A stretch of 40,521 nucleotides of DNA from an uncultured Verrucomicrobia subdivision 3 bacterium (GTDB lineage Bacteria > Verrucomicrobiota > Verrucomicrobiia > Limisphaerales > UBA11358): positions 1 to 40,521 of the forward strand of contig CAIXBQ010000088.1 of the NCBI GenBank assembly GCA_903917705.1, read 5' to 3'. Each line of letters opens with the position of its first letter. Position 1 is the stretch's first letter. The position numbers and the translations under genes are program-made. Below, piece after piece: positions 26,691-34,810 of this stretch. The notes below the pieces were generated by a model that was not told the DNA's origin, ran no database searches, and saw nothing but the letters and a program-made list of their open reading frames with translations.

Positions 26691-26992
26691 CCGTTGACGA
26701 TTTCAAAAACGCGGTGCAGCCGGGTCAGCTCGAGAATTTGTTGCACATTCGGCGCCGGCTTGAGCAGCCGCACCGTGCCATTCCGCGAACGCATCGTCTT
26801 GTGCAACGAAATCAGCGTACCAAGACCACTGCTGTCCAAGAACGTGAGCTCCGACAGGTCGAGATCCAGACAGACACAGGTTGCCGGCAGCGCCGCGCGA
26901 ATTTCGTCGCGCACCTGCGCGGCGTTGGCAGCCACCAGTTCGAGCAGGTCGGTCACCACCGAGGTTTGGGAGTCTTTATTCTGAATATTCAT
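26687..26992 (-). CDS. STAS-domain anti-anti-sigma-like protein
   Basis: This 101-residue single STAS domain has the normal phospho-loop FLDSSGLGTL; Ser55 matches SpoIIAA Ser58. It should be phosphorylated by the RsbW-like domain and dephosphorylated by the PP2C domain encoded two genes downstream. It begins 22 bases after the nucleotidyltransferase-like gene, the only non-overlapping junction of the run, so a separate promoter or ribosome site could lie there. No clear Shine-Dalgarno sequence is seen. Confidence 0.92.
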   Translation of the reverse strand: MNIQNKDSQTSVVTDLLELVAANAAQVRDEIRAALPATCVCLDLDLSELTFLDSSGLGTLISLHKTMRSRNGTVRLLKPAPNVQQILELTRLHRVFEIVNG

Positions 26993-27014
26993 GTGATTTT
27001 GATGTTATGCCGGT

Positions 27015-28241
27015 TCAAATCTTTTGGGAAGAGCGCAGTATAATCCGCCGTAAAATTTCGCGGTCCATCCGCCGGCTCGCCCGAACCGCATAAAAACTGG
27101 AATGGGCCCGCGCCGCATCGCCAAATTCCTCACCGACGCCGTATGTGTCTGCCAACGAAAACAACCCGACCGGCGCGGCCAGCCAGAGCTGCTCGAACTC
27201 CGTCTCCAACTGCACCGCTTGCACTCGGGTCAGCGGCCGGTTGCCGATCCAAGTAAAATTGCCGCGCGCGATGCTCCAGAGCTGCGGCCAACGCCGCCAC
27301 TTGCCGCGAAAACAACCAAGCTCCGAATAATCAATTTCCCGCAGCGATTGCGTCCCAAACACTGCCGTGGGAACCACCGCCCGCTTTTTTAAAAAAAGAT
27401 CTTTTGCGCCGCCATTTTTCAGCCAGGCAATAATCACCAACGGACACGTAAACCCAAACAGCAGCAGCGCCGCCAGCTGGCCAAGCCACGGGCTGCTCCG
27501 CGCAAAGCCGTGTTCACCCTGCAAATCGCCCAGCAAAAAAGTGTCCACGATCTCCACAAACGAACCGCTCACGTGGTTTAAGAGCCCGTCCGCCCAAGCG
27601 AATGAATTTCGCACCTCCGTCTGCGCCCCGACATAAGTTCGCGGCCCAATCCAGCCCGCTGAAATCTCCGCGTCATTGTCTATCATCGCCGCATCCTCGA
27701 CAAACGCATCCGGGCCGACGGTTGCCCGGTCGCGGACCCAGACATTTTCGCCGATCCAGCACGGGGCGACCAGCGTGGCTGCCGGATCAATTTTGCAGCG
27801 CAGTCCGGCCCAGATGCCCGGCGCAATTTCGCGCGTGCCAACACGCTGTTTTCCCGCCAGGGGAAGCCACAATTTCAACGCCTCAAAATAACCAGCGCAA
27901 CTGTCAAACAGGGGCGCATCCGGCAGCGCCGGTAACCGGTCGACCAGAACCGCGTTTTCCACGGTGAAACGCCGACGCGCCTCGGCCACGGAAATTTCCA
28001 CCTGCTCCGCGCGGATTTCTATTTGCAAACCCCAGCGTTCACCACAACCAACCGCCGCGCGAATTTGATCCGGGCGGTCGGATGCGAGCACCGTAACGTT
28101 TTTTACGCCAGCATCCGCCAGCGCCGTCAGCCAGTGCGACAGCAGGGATGGCCCCAGCACCGGCACCAAGGCAAGCGGCAGCTTGCGCGAGAGAAACGCG
28201 GTTTCCGGACGGCGGTCAGGACAAATGACAACCGCTTTCAT
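27015..28241 (-). CDS. Degenerate nucleotidyltransferase / beta-helix / sugar-transferase-like protein
   Basis: This 408-residue protein has three parts. Residues 1-130 look like a sugar nucleotidyltransferase (LPLALVPVLGPSLLSHWL recalls the RfbA/GlmU region) but the GxGTR signature is gone. Residues 150-235 look like a left-handed beta-helix. A membrane segment (253-275) leads to a tail (280-400) that resembles bacterial sugar transferases: ARGNFTWIGNRPL corresponds to their LxGDMSLVGPRPL. The catalytic Asp-Glu pair of that family is missing. I chose the ATG at 28241 (ATGA overlap with the true transferase upstream) over one 60 bases earlier. It may be a scaffold or regulator of the active enzyme. 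Confidence 0.65.
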   Translation of the reverse strand: MKAVVICPDRRPETAFLSRKLPLALVPVLGPSLLSHWLTALADAGVKNVTVLASDRPDQIRAAVGCGERWGLQIEIRAEQVEISVAEARRRFTVENAVLVDRLPALPDAPLFDSCAGYFEALKLWLPLAGKQRVGTREIAPGIWAGLRCKIDPAATLVAPCWIGENVWVRDRATVGPDAFVEDAAMIDNDAEISAGWIGPRTYVGAQTEVRNSFAWADGLLNHVSGSFVEIVDTFLLGDLQGEHGFARSSPWLGQLAALLLFGFTCPLVIIAWLKNGGAKDLFLKKRAVVPTAVFGTQSLREIDYSELGCFRGKWRRWPQLWSIARGNFTWIGNRPLTRVQAVQLETEFEQLWLAAPVGLFSLADTYGVGEEFGDAARAHSSFYAVRASRRMDREILRRIILRSSQKI

Positions 28242-28999
28242 GCGCCCTTGCCAAAAAGAATTGCCGGAACGGTTTTCAGGAGCAACCAGAGATCCTTCCA
28301 AAAGGACTGGCTCTCGATGTAGCGCACATCCAGATGCACCTGTTCTTCAAAATCAATCGAATTGCGATCACCAATCTCGAATAATCCGCCCCCGCGCTCA
28401 CCCACCTGCCAGAGACAGGTGATGCCGGGCTTTACGTTGAACCGACGACGATGCCGCTGCTCATAAAGTTCCACTTCACGCCGAACCGGGGGCCGCGGGC
28501 CGACGATGGACATTTCGCCTTTCAGCACATTCCAGAACTGCGGCAGCTCGTCGAGCGAGGTCTTGCGGATTATTTTTCCGATTTTCGTAATGCGCGGGTC
28601 GTCCTTCATTTTGAAGGTGATTCCCTCTTTCTTTTCGTTTTTGGCGAGCAGCTCCGCCAACCTGGCCTCGGCATCCACGCACATAGACCGATATTTCAGC
28701 ATCCCGAATTCCCGTCCATACAAACCGAACCGGGTCTGCCGGAAAAACACCGGGCCGCCATCCAGTTTCACCGCGATGGCGATACCGATAAAAACCGGCG
28801 CGAGCATGACCATGGCAATCACACTCACGCAAATGTCGAACAAACGTTTGAGAAAATACGCAAACCCGGTGGCAACCGTCCACGAGGTGCGTTTCCAGCG
28901 GACATAAAAATTCAACCGCGCCCGGCCCATCGGCGTCTGCGCCGCGAGCAAGCGGGCGGTCATCCGGTCACGAATTTCAAATTCACTCATGCGATTCAT
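28238..28999 (-). CDS. Undecaprenyl-phosphate sugar phosphotransferase (initiating PGT)
   Basis: This 253-residue monotopic phosphoglycosyl transferase starts the repeat unit by moving a sugar phosphate to undecaprenyl phosphate in the inner membrane. One hydrophobic re-entrant helix lies at about 52-78, followed by GGPVFFRQTRFG, KYRSM, the catalytic D150-E151 in SLDELPQ and MSIVGPRPP at 163-171. The long N-terminal membrane region of WbaP-type enzymes is absent, so it is nearer the PglC/WcaJ C-terminal size class with a short cytoplasmic extension. ATGA overlaps on both sides. Confidence 0.93.
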   Translation of the reverse strand: MNRMSEFEIRDRMTARLLAAQTPMGRARLNFYVRWKRTSWTVATGFAYFLKRLFDICVSVIAMVMLAPVFIGIAIAVKLDGGPVFFRQTRFGLYGREFGMLKYRSMCVDAEARLAELLAKNEKKEGITFKMKDDPRITKIGKIIRKTSLDELPQFWNVLKGEMSIVGPRPPVRREVELYEQRHRRRFNVKPGITCLWQVGERGGGLFEIGDRNSIDFEEQVHLDVRYIESQSFWKDLWLLLKTVPAILFGKGA

Positions 29000-29625
29000 T
29001 GCAAGGATAAGTCCAAGTCAACTTTAGCCAGCAATTTATGCACCAATTCCGAAAAACCGGCCTCAGCCAGCGGTGAAACCACGATTTGCCCAGCCTGGAG
29101 GCGTTGCGGTTCCACAAATTGTTCATGCATCGGCTGGACGTGCTCAAAAAATTGACAGCGGACTGACTCAAAAGTGCGCCCGCGTTCCCGCACATCACGT
29201 TCACGGCGGCGGCGAAAACGCTCGTCCAGATTGCAATCCACAAAAATGCTGAAGGCAAATATTCCGCACAGCCAACGGTGATGGAGCAGCCAGAGTCCGT
29301 CCCAAACCACCAGCGGCGGCGGCAAAAAAATTCGTGCTTCCGGCTTCCGCGTGTGCGTGGAAAAATCGTAAACAGGCAATTCCCTTTTTTCGTCGACGTG
29401 CATCGCGCCGATGACCTCGCGGAGTTTTTCCCAGTCAATCGCCGCCGGGTCATCGAAATTCACCGCGTCGCGTTTGGTTTGTGGCAGCGGTGAAAGATCA
29501 CGGTAAAAATCATCAAGGCTTAACCGCGCGGCCCGCGGGGCGAGCGTGGCGGCGATCTTTTCCGCCAGCCATGTTTTGCCCGACCCGCTGCCGCCGACGA
29601 CCGCGACATGAACCGGAGCTTTCAT
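28996..29625 (-). CDS. Uridine-kinase-like P-loop kinase
   Basis: This 209-residue kinase is of the Udk/phosphoribulokinase type. The Walker A GGSGSGKT is at 11-18, D38-D39 in LSLDDFYRD is the usual substrate/metal site, and NFDDPAAIDW is the typical uridine-kinase segment. It could salvage uridine to UMP for UDP-sugar synthesis, fitting its place in an EPS operon. A different small-molecule substrate is possible. ATGA-linked to the GT4 upstream and the initiating transferase downstream. Confidence 0.82.
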   Translation of the reverse strand: MKAPVHVAVVGGSGSGKTWLAEKIAATLAPRAARLSLDDFYRDLSPLPQTKRDAVNFDDPAAIDWEKLREVIGAMHVDEKRELPVYDFSTHTRKPEARIFLPPPLVVWDGLWLLHHRWLCGIFAFSIFVDCNLDERFRRRRERDVRERGRTFESVRCQFFEHVQPMHEQFVEPQRLQAGQIVVSPLAEAGFSELVHKLLAKVDLDLSLQ

Positions 29626-30815
29626 TTTTTTATTTTCCCGACGATGACACAGGCGAACATTTTTTCCAGATCGCCGATGTAGGTTTCAAAATCATAGCGT
29701 TCGCTGACGAGTTGAAGCCCGGCCTCGCCAAGTTTTTTGGCGAGCGGCTTGTCGTTCAAAAGCTCGTCCACGCGTCCGGCGAATTTTGCGCGGTCCATCC
29801 ATGGCACGAGATATCCATTCTGCCCGTCAAGCAGCCAGTCCTTGATGCCGCCGGCGTCAAACGCGACCACTGGCAGCCCATAACGCATGACCTCGAGACC
29901 GATGGTGGCAATGGGCTCCGGCCAGAGCGAACTCAGGGCAACCACACTGCATTCACGATAATAGTTCTTCAGCTCCTCCTGCGGAATGAAACCCTTAAAA
30001 GTCACGCGGCCGGCGAGGCCGATTTTTTTTGAAAGCTCCTCGCAGAACGCCTTGTGGTTGCCGTCGCCAAGAATCACGCACTCAAATTTTGTTTTCACCA
30101 GCGCCAGCGCCTCGAGCAGCACATCCACGCCTTTGCCGCGGATGATCTGCCCGGCGTAGATAATGAGGTTGCGATCGCTGAAAGTGCTCCGCAAATCCGG
30201 ATCCCCCATGCGCGGCACGGGCGCGTGAATTTCAATCCGCTTCGCCTCAAAGCCGTTTTTTAAAAGCTCGTCGCGCATGTAAGTCGTGACCACCACCATG
30301 CGATCGAAACGGCGGTTAAGCGCAATTTCGCGTTTTTTTTCAGCATAGCTGACCCACTTGAGGGGAAAACCGCCGGCGGAACTTTTCACGACGGATGCGA
30401 GGCAGGGAAAGATGCAATACGGCGAAGCGGCCCGCGTGCATATTTCGCGGGTGAAGTAATTATACTTGTAGCTCCGCATGCAATAAATGTCGTGATCGTG
30501 GACCATGCGAAGGAGCGGCACGCGGCTTTCCACGAGCGATTGAATGACCGCGAGGTCGGCCATCTTGTGGACATAAACCGCATCCGGCGAAAAATCAGCG
30601 AGCGCCTTTTTGACAACGCTGGTATTATCTTTCCCGCCCAGCGCCGCACGGAAAGGAAAAGTGGTTTGCCAGGCGGCTTCGTTTTTGCCGGTGGATGGCC
30701 CGTGCAGAATTCCGATGGTGTGACCGCGCTTGCCAAGTTCGGTGGCGGTGATATGGGCGTTGGCCTCCGCGCCAGCCAGCGCGCCGAAGCGTTCGTGAAC
30801 ATAGAGAATTTTCAT
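29622..30815 (-). CDS. Family 4 glycosyltransferase
   Basis: This 397-residue GT-B glycosyltransferase is the first gene of the 15-gene run. Features are GALAGAEANAH at 11-21, IYAGQIIRGKGVD and the EX7E motif in EPIATIGLE, followed by VVAFDAGG. The MVHDHDIYCMRS stretch and several Cys residues are usual in one EPS subgroup. The 141 bases upstream, before the GH16 stop, should hold the operon promoter, but no sure hexamers were found. Donor unknown. Confidence 0.88.
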   Translation of the reverse strand: MKILYVHERFGALAGAEANAHITATELGKRGHTIGILHGPSTGKNEAAWQTTFPFRAALGGKDNTSVVKKALADFSPDAVYVHKMADLAVIQSLVESRVPLLRMVHDHDIYCMRSYKYNYFTREICTRAASPYCIFPCLASVVKSSAGGFPLKWVSYAEKKREIALNRRFDRMVVVTTYMRDELLKNGFEAKRIEIHAPVPRMGDPDLRSTFSDRNLIIYAGQIIRGKGVDVLLEALALVKTKFECVILGDGNHKAFCEELSKKIGLAGRVTFKGFIPQEELKNYYRECSVVALSSLWPEPIATIGLEVMRYGLPVVAFDAGGIKDWLLDGQNGYLVPWMDRAKFAGRVDELLNDKPLAKKLGEAGLQLVSERYDFETYIGDLEKMFACVIVGKIKK

Positions 30816-30956
30816 GATTTAGGCCGAATTGTCAGCTTCTCCGAACACCCACCGATTCAGGTGACCTTATCTGTTCCGCGCAAACATTGTCCAGCTTTCT
30901 GATGACGTATTTGGCCGCGCGTTTCAAAGCAGGAAACCTGCCATTCCCCGGTCCCG

Positions 30957-31751
30957 TTATTGGCCGTCTGTCGCCCGGTAAACCCGCACATAATCAATCA
31001 AGTAGGTCTGGGGAAGCACAGTTTCAGCAAACGGCCCACCCCAATTTCCGCCCAAGGCAAAGTTGAGTAGCAGGTAGTGGGGTGCCCGGAATGGGTTGTC
31101 CGCGCCCTTGCCAGCCTTGTCGATCGGGACGGTGTGGTATTTTTTGCGGTCGAAATAAAAATCAATCCGCTCCCGGTTCCACTCTATGGCATAAACATGG
31201 AAGCCTTCATAGGGCGTGGCCGTTTCCAATTTGCCGCCATCGGACTGGTGCTTGCCATCCACGGCGTAATGGACGGTTCCGAAAATCTTGTTGGGCTCTT
31301 TTCCAACAAACTCCATGATGTCAATCTCACCGCAGCCGGGCCAGCCGTTCCGGGCCTTACTCGCACCGAGTGTCCAGATGGCCGGCCAGACTCCTTTGCC
31401 TTGGGGGATTTTCGCCCGCACCTCGATGCGACCATATTTCCAACTCGCCTTATTCCGGGTAATCAGGCTGGCTGACGTATATTCGACCGGGGCGTGATTG
31501 GTTGGCGCGAAGTGCTCTTTTCTGCATTCAATAATCAAACGGCCGCCTTCGACGCGCGTGTTTTCCAGTCGCGCTCTGGTATAATACTGGGTTTCGTTAT
31601 TCCGGACGAATCCCTCCTCATAGTCCCATTTTGTCTGGTCGGGCAACCCCTGATAATTGAATTCATCCGCCCAGACCAATTCCCATTTTTCAGCGCGGAG
31701 ACAGTTTACCGCCATGATGAACATGCCAAACCCGATCCAGATGGCTTTCAT
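30957..31751 (-). CDS. Secreted glycoside hydrolase family 16
   Basis: This 264-residue beta-glucanase-type hydrolase has a signal peptide (about residues 1-20, ending LRA) and the GH16 catalytic motif GEIDIMEFVG, with E142 as nucleophile, D144 and E147 as acid/base. Other GH16 landmarks are WADEFN and YGRIEVRAKIP. I chose the ATG at 31751, which starts right at the signal peptide; an earlier start adds 23 residues. It acts outside the cytoplasm on beta-1,3/1,4-glucan or galactan. Placed just upstream of the EPS operon, it could process the exported polymer or digest external glycans. Confidence 0.9.
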   Translation of the reverse strand: MKAIWIGFGMFIMAVNCLRAEKWELVWADEFNYQGLPDQTKWDYEEGFVRNNETQYYTRARLENTRVEGGRLIIECRKEHFAPTNHAPVEYTSASLITRNKASWKYGRIEVRAKIPQGKGVWPAIWTLGASKARNGWPGCGEIDIMEFVGKEPNKIFGTVHYAVDGKHQSDGGKLETATPYEGFHVYAIEWNRERIDFYFDRKKYHTVPIDKAGKGADNPFRAPHYLLLNFALGGNWGGPFAETVLPQTYLIDYVRVYRATDGQ

Positions 31752-31968
31752 GGTGTTCCGTTTTGCGGCCGGCAAGGTCAACCGCATAGGCGTGGCTGGT
31801 CGTGCCGGCTGGTTTTGCATGGCAGAAGAATACCAAAGGCCGATCCTCGAATCATGTGAAATGATTTTTCACCCGTGTGAATCAAAACAACCCTGTTTGG
31901 ATCCACTCAATCCACGCCCAAAAAACTCCTGGCCGCTTTCCTCCTCCCAGCTGCCAGAAAATCCGCAA
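31752..31968. other. Intergenic region between GH16 and LysR genes
   Basis: These 217 bases separate the GH16 start from the LysR stop on the minus strand. They should contain the GH16 promoter. I see no clear promoter hexamers, no RNA gene and no terminator with a good T run. Confidence 0.35.
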
Positions 31969-32850
31969 TCACGCCGCATTCTTCAAAGCCGTCAGGAACT
32001 GTTTCATGGCGGGCGATAGCACCCGGCTCTTTTTGTATATGGCGGCGATGGGCCGGTAAAACTGGCCATCTTCAATTTTCACGGAGGCAAGCGTCTGCTT
32101 GTCGAGCTCCTGTTTGATGGTGGCTTCGGGGACAATGGAAATCCCGGCGTCAATCTCCACCGCCCGCTTCACGGTCTCAACGTTGTCGAATTCCATGGCG
32201 TGTTCCACTTCCACGCCGTGTTCCTTTAAAATCTTGTCGAGCGCCTTGCGGGTCGGGGTGTCCGGCTCAAAACTGATGATCTTTTGTCCCGAAAGCGCCT
32301 TGAGCTTGATGGACTTTTCTTTGGTGAACGGATGCTGCGGATGACAGATCAGCACCAGCGGTTCCTTGCGCAGCGGAATGATTTCGAGCTTGGAATCCTT
32401 GATGGGATAGGCGATGAGGCCAATATCAACAACGTTGCTCACCACGTCCTCATAAACCTGGTTGGCGCTGCGATACTCGACGTGAACATTCACAGTCGGA
32501 TAGCTCTGCATGAATTGCTTGATGTAGGGCGGCAGATCATGCAAGCCGATGGAATAAATCGTCGCCAGACGGATGTTGCCGGAAATGATATCCTTCAACT
32601 CCTGAATTTTGCTGTCCAGCAAATCATAGGTCTGGATGATTTGCTTGCTGTAATCATAAAGCACCTGACCCTCACGCGTGAGCCGGAACATTTTCTTGCT
32701 GCGTTCAATGAGCAATGATTTGAAGGTCCGTTCGAGCGCGGTTATTTGCTGGCTCACGGCCGACTGCGTGACCCCGCTGATTTGTGCCGCTTTCGTGAAA
32801 CTCTCGGTTTCAGCCAAATCGCAAAATACTTTCAAGCTTTCAATTTGCAT
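31969..32850 (-). CDS. LysR-family transcriptional regulator
   Basis: This 293-residue regulator has an N-terminal winged HTH (about 1-60) containing SFTKAAQISGVTQSAVSQQI, a linker helix and a two-lobe substrate-binding domain (about 88-290) of the CysB/CbbR/YeiE kind. The ATG at 32850 gives the standard LysR N terminus. The target and inducer are unknown; LysR proteins often control a neighbour, and the GH16 gene is the nearest downstream. It has no overlap with neighbours, so it is its own unit. Confidence 0.9.
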   Translation of the reverse strand: MQIESLKVFCDLAETESFTKAAQISGVTQSAVSQQITALERTFKSLLIERSKKMFRLTREGQVLYDYSKQIIQTYDLLDSKIQELKDIISGNIRLATIYSIGLHDLPPYIKQFMQSYPTVNVHVEYRSANQVYEDVVSNVVDIGLIAYPIKDSKLEIIPLRKEPLVLICHPQHPFTKEKSIKLKALSGQKIISFEPDTPTRKALDKILKEHGVEVEHAMEFDNVETVKRAVEIDAGISIVPEATIKQELDKQTLASVKIEDGQFYRPIAAIYKKSRVLSPAMKQFLTALKNAA

Positions 32851-32857
32851 AAGATAA

Positions 32858-32885
32858 ATTAAACAAAATCGCGGCCGCCAGTCAA
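32858..32885 (-). promoter_or_regulatory. Candidate promoter of the LysR gene
   Basis: On the minus strand TTGACT (32880-32885) and TTTAAT (32858-32863) are separated by 16 bases, close to the sigma-70 consensus. The -10 box ends seven bases before the LysR ATG, which would give an almost leaderless mRNA. The call rests on consensus match only. Confidence 0.35.
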
Positions 32886-32960
32886 CGCCGTTAAGACTGA
32901 TATCGTTCAAATTACATTTTCCTGCCAGACTACAAATGCATCAAAGCCCCAGCCCTCATC

Positions 32961-33788
32961 TTAAGAACACCGCATGTCTGGTGTGCTTTTCCAACGATCA
33001 GACCAATCTATATTAATGACAAAGCGCGCCACGAACCGCGCGCCCGTGCCGGTGGTCGTGGCCCCGGCGGGTTCGGAAAGGGAAAGAATCCAAGCGGCGG
33101 CATCTTCACGGCGGGAGGTGCCGCGCATCAAGCCGTTGCGCCTGGCGTGGGCGACGATGACCACGGCGATTCCATGACGCCGTAGTTGCAAAAGCCAGGG
33201 CAAAATCTGTTCCCAAGAGTCGGCATCATTTTCTTTGACGCCGGAGAACAGGCAGGAAAGATTGTCCAGCACCATGACTTCCACCTTGTTCTTGATGGCG
33301 TGTTGGAACAGTGCCTCCTGCACCAGCGGTGAAGTCAGGTTCAGCACTTTGCCCGTCCGCCCGAACATGATTTCGTGATGGATAAACAGCAGGTTATCGC
33401 TCGGAATCTTGCACAGCGCCCGGTAACGCTGCTGCGACAGGTCGAACGCCATTTCACCATCAAGATAAAACGCCCGGCGGCCTTTCGGCGCAACCCACGG
33501 CCCAGCCTTACCGCCGGTGGCGATGGTGAGCGCGAACATCATGGCCAGCCAAGTCTTGCCCACGCCGCGCGGCGCAAAAATAAATCCGAGATCACCCGCG
33601 CAAAACCATTTGCCAAGGATTGTTTCGCGCGGAGCAATCGGCAGTTCTGCCAACTCGGTCGCGGTGATGGTGGCGGCACCCAAGATGGCGTCCCAGTCCG
33701 TCCCGGCACCGGGCTGGCTGCTGTCGGCGGCGTCCATGTCGGGCACGTCACGAATGACGGGTTCGTCGAGCAGGTCGTTCACGTTCAT
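32961..33788 (-). CDS. RecA/RepA-like P-loop ATPase of the element
   Basis: This 275-residue protein is of the AAA_25/RepA-like type, often a hexameric helicase loader or replicative helicase in plasmids and islands. Walker A APRGVGKT is at 72-79, an acidic site lies in YLDGEM at 108-113, Walker B VMVLD is at 171-175 and a sensor region IVAHARRNG is near 211-219. I chose the ATG at 33788 (ATGA overlap with the primase-like gene). The last 20 or so residues do not look like the usual basic family tail, so the C terminus may have been cut by a deletion or the element boundary. Confidence 0.8.
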   Translation of the reverse strand: MNVNDLLDEPVIRDVPDMDAADSSQPGAGTDWDAILGAATITATELAELPIAPRETILGKWFCAGDLGFIFAPRGVGKTWLAMMFALTIATGGKAGPWVAPKGRRAFYLDGEMAFDLSQQRYRALCKIPSDNLLFIHHEIMFGRTGKVLNLTSPLVQEALFQHAIKNKVEVMVLDNLSCLFSGVKENDADSWEQILPWLLQLRRHGIAVVIVAHARRNGLMRGTSRREDAAAWILSLSEPAGATTTGTGARFVARFVINIDWSDRWKSTPDMRCS

Positions 33789-34810
33789 AAGGTTTTCTCC
33801 AATGGTTTGAAATTCAGGAAATAGATTGTTTGGCGGCGGCCATTGTCCCGTGTGCCGTCGGGCATCCGCACAAACTGGGAGCGCGTCCACGTCGCGCGGT
33901 CAGCGCCCAAGGAAACTGCGTAGCGGAAAAACTTTTCCACCTTTGCGTCCGGCTGGCCGGCCACGAAGAACCAGCCGTGCAGACTTTTCCCGCCGCTGTG
34001 AACCACGCAGACGAGCGGCGCGAACTGGCCCAGGTGCAGCAGCAGTGCCGCATGGGCATCAGCAGCGCCTTGGTCAAATTCGCAGATCAGAAACCGGCGT
34101 GAACCAGTATTGGCCAGCGTGTGTTTAGAAGTGCGACCATTCTTGGTCAAGCCCGTGACGGTGGACATCGGCGACGGCACGATGAATTGCAGTTTGTCCA
34201 GTTGACCGCGCCAGACAGCACGCGGCTTGGTGTCAAATTCGGATTGTGAAGCCCCGCAGCACAGCAGCGGGTTGCCGGGAAACAAACGGTCAATCACCGG
34301 TTCCGTGTGCGCCGCATTATCCTCGATACGAATGGAAGCCGCCTCCCAAAGATCAGCCAGCCCACCGCCGTCACGAATGATGGCTTCAATTTGTTCCCGG
34401 TTCGGTTTTGGCCAAGATGGCGGCGGCGGTGCGCAGATGCCGGCCTGAATGTCAGGCTGCCACGCGCAGGCGGCTGAACTGGTGATGGCCGACTCAATTT
34501 CACGGTGGCTGACGGCGCGGCCACACCCGGCAACGGCAGCAGCCAGCAGTCTGGCAAGTTCGGTTTTGTCCTGGTAATGGTGGTGGAACTGCCGGGCGAC
34601 TCGGAACAGCCAATTATGCACGCCTTCACCGTGCCGTGGCGGACTGGCGAGGAGATCACGGAGAAATTGAGGTAAATCTGATGTCACGGCGTTGAGGGCG
34701 AGTTGTGCATGGCTGCGGCTGTCGGTGGAACCGGCGAAAATTTCGACGCACTGCCGGCGACCCCCTTGGGCGGCAACCGTCCATGACTGACAGACTGCGT
34801 GTTCCGGCAT
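33785..34810 (-). CDS. Archaeo-eukaryotic-type primase-like protein
   Basis: This 341-residue element protein has AEP-like motifs near its C terminus: CEFDQG (243-248) as the metal-binding motif, SGGKSLHGWF (272-281) with the SxH signature, and QFVRMPDGTR (312-321), a pattern common in plasmid and island primases. The first 180 residues are not recognised, though 60-120 resemble a helical PriCT-like region. It would prime replication together with the downstream ATPase. The start is uncertain because the gene overlaps the upstream frame by 127 bases. Confidence 0.65.
   Translation of the reverse strand: MPEHAVCQSWTVAAQGGRRQCVEIFAGSTDSRSHAQLALNAVTSDLPQFLRDLLASPPRHGEGVHNWLFRVARQFHHHYQDKTELARLLAAAVAGCGRAVSHREIESAITSSAACAWQPDIQAGICAPPPPSWPKPNREQIEAIIRDGGGLADLWEAASIRIEDNAAHTEPVIDRLFPGNPLLCCGASQSEFDTKPRAVWRGQLDKLQFIVPSPMSTVTGLTKNGRTSKHTLANTGSRRFLICEFDQGAADAHAALLLHLGQFAPLVCVVHSGGKSLHGWFFVAGQPDAKVEKFFRYAVSLGADRATWTRSQFVRMPDGTRDNGRRQTIYFLNFKPLEKTL

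Noticed and set aside
32850..33000. Left attachment site of the element
   Set aside because: No copy of the tRNA-Gln 3' sequence was found by eye here or elsewhere, so none is annotated.
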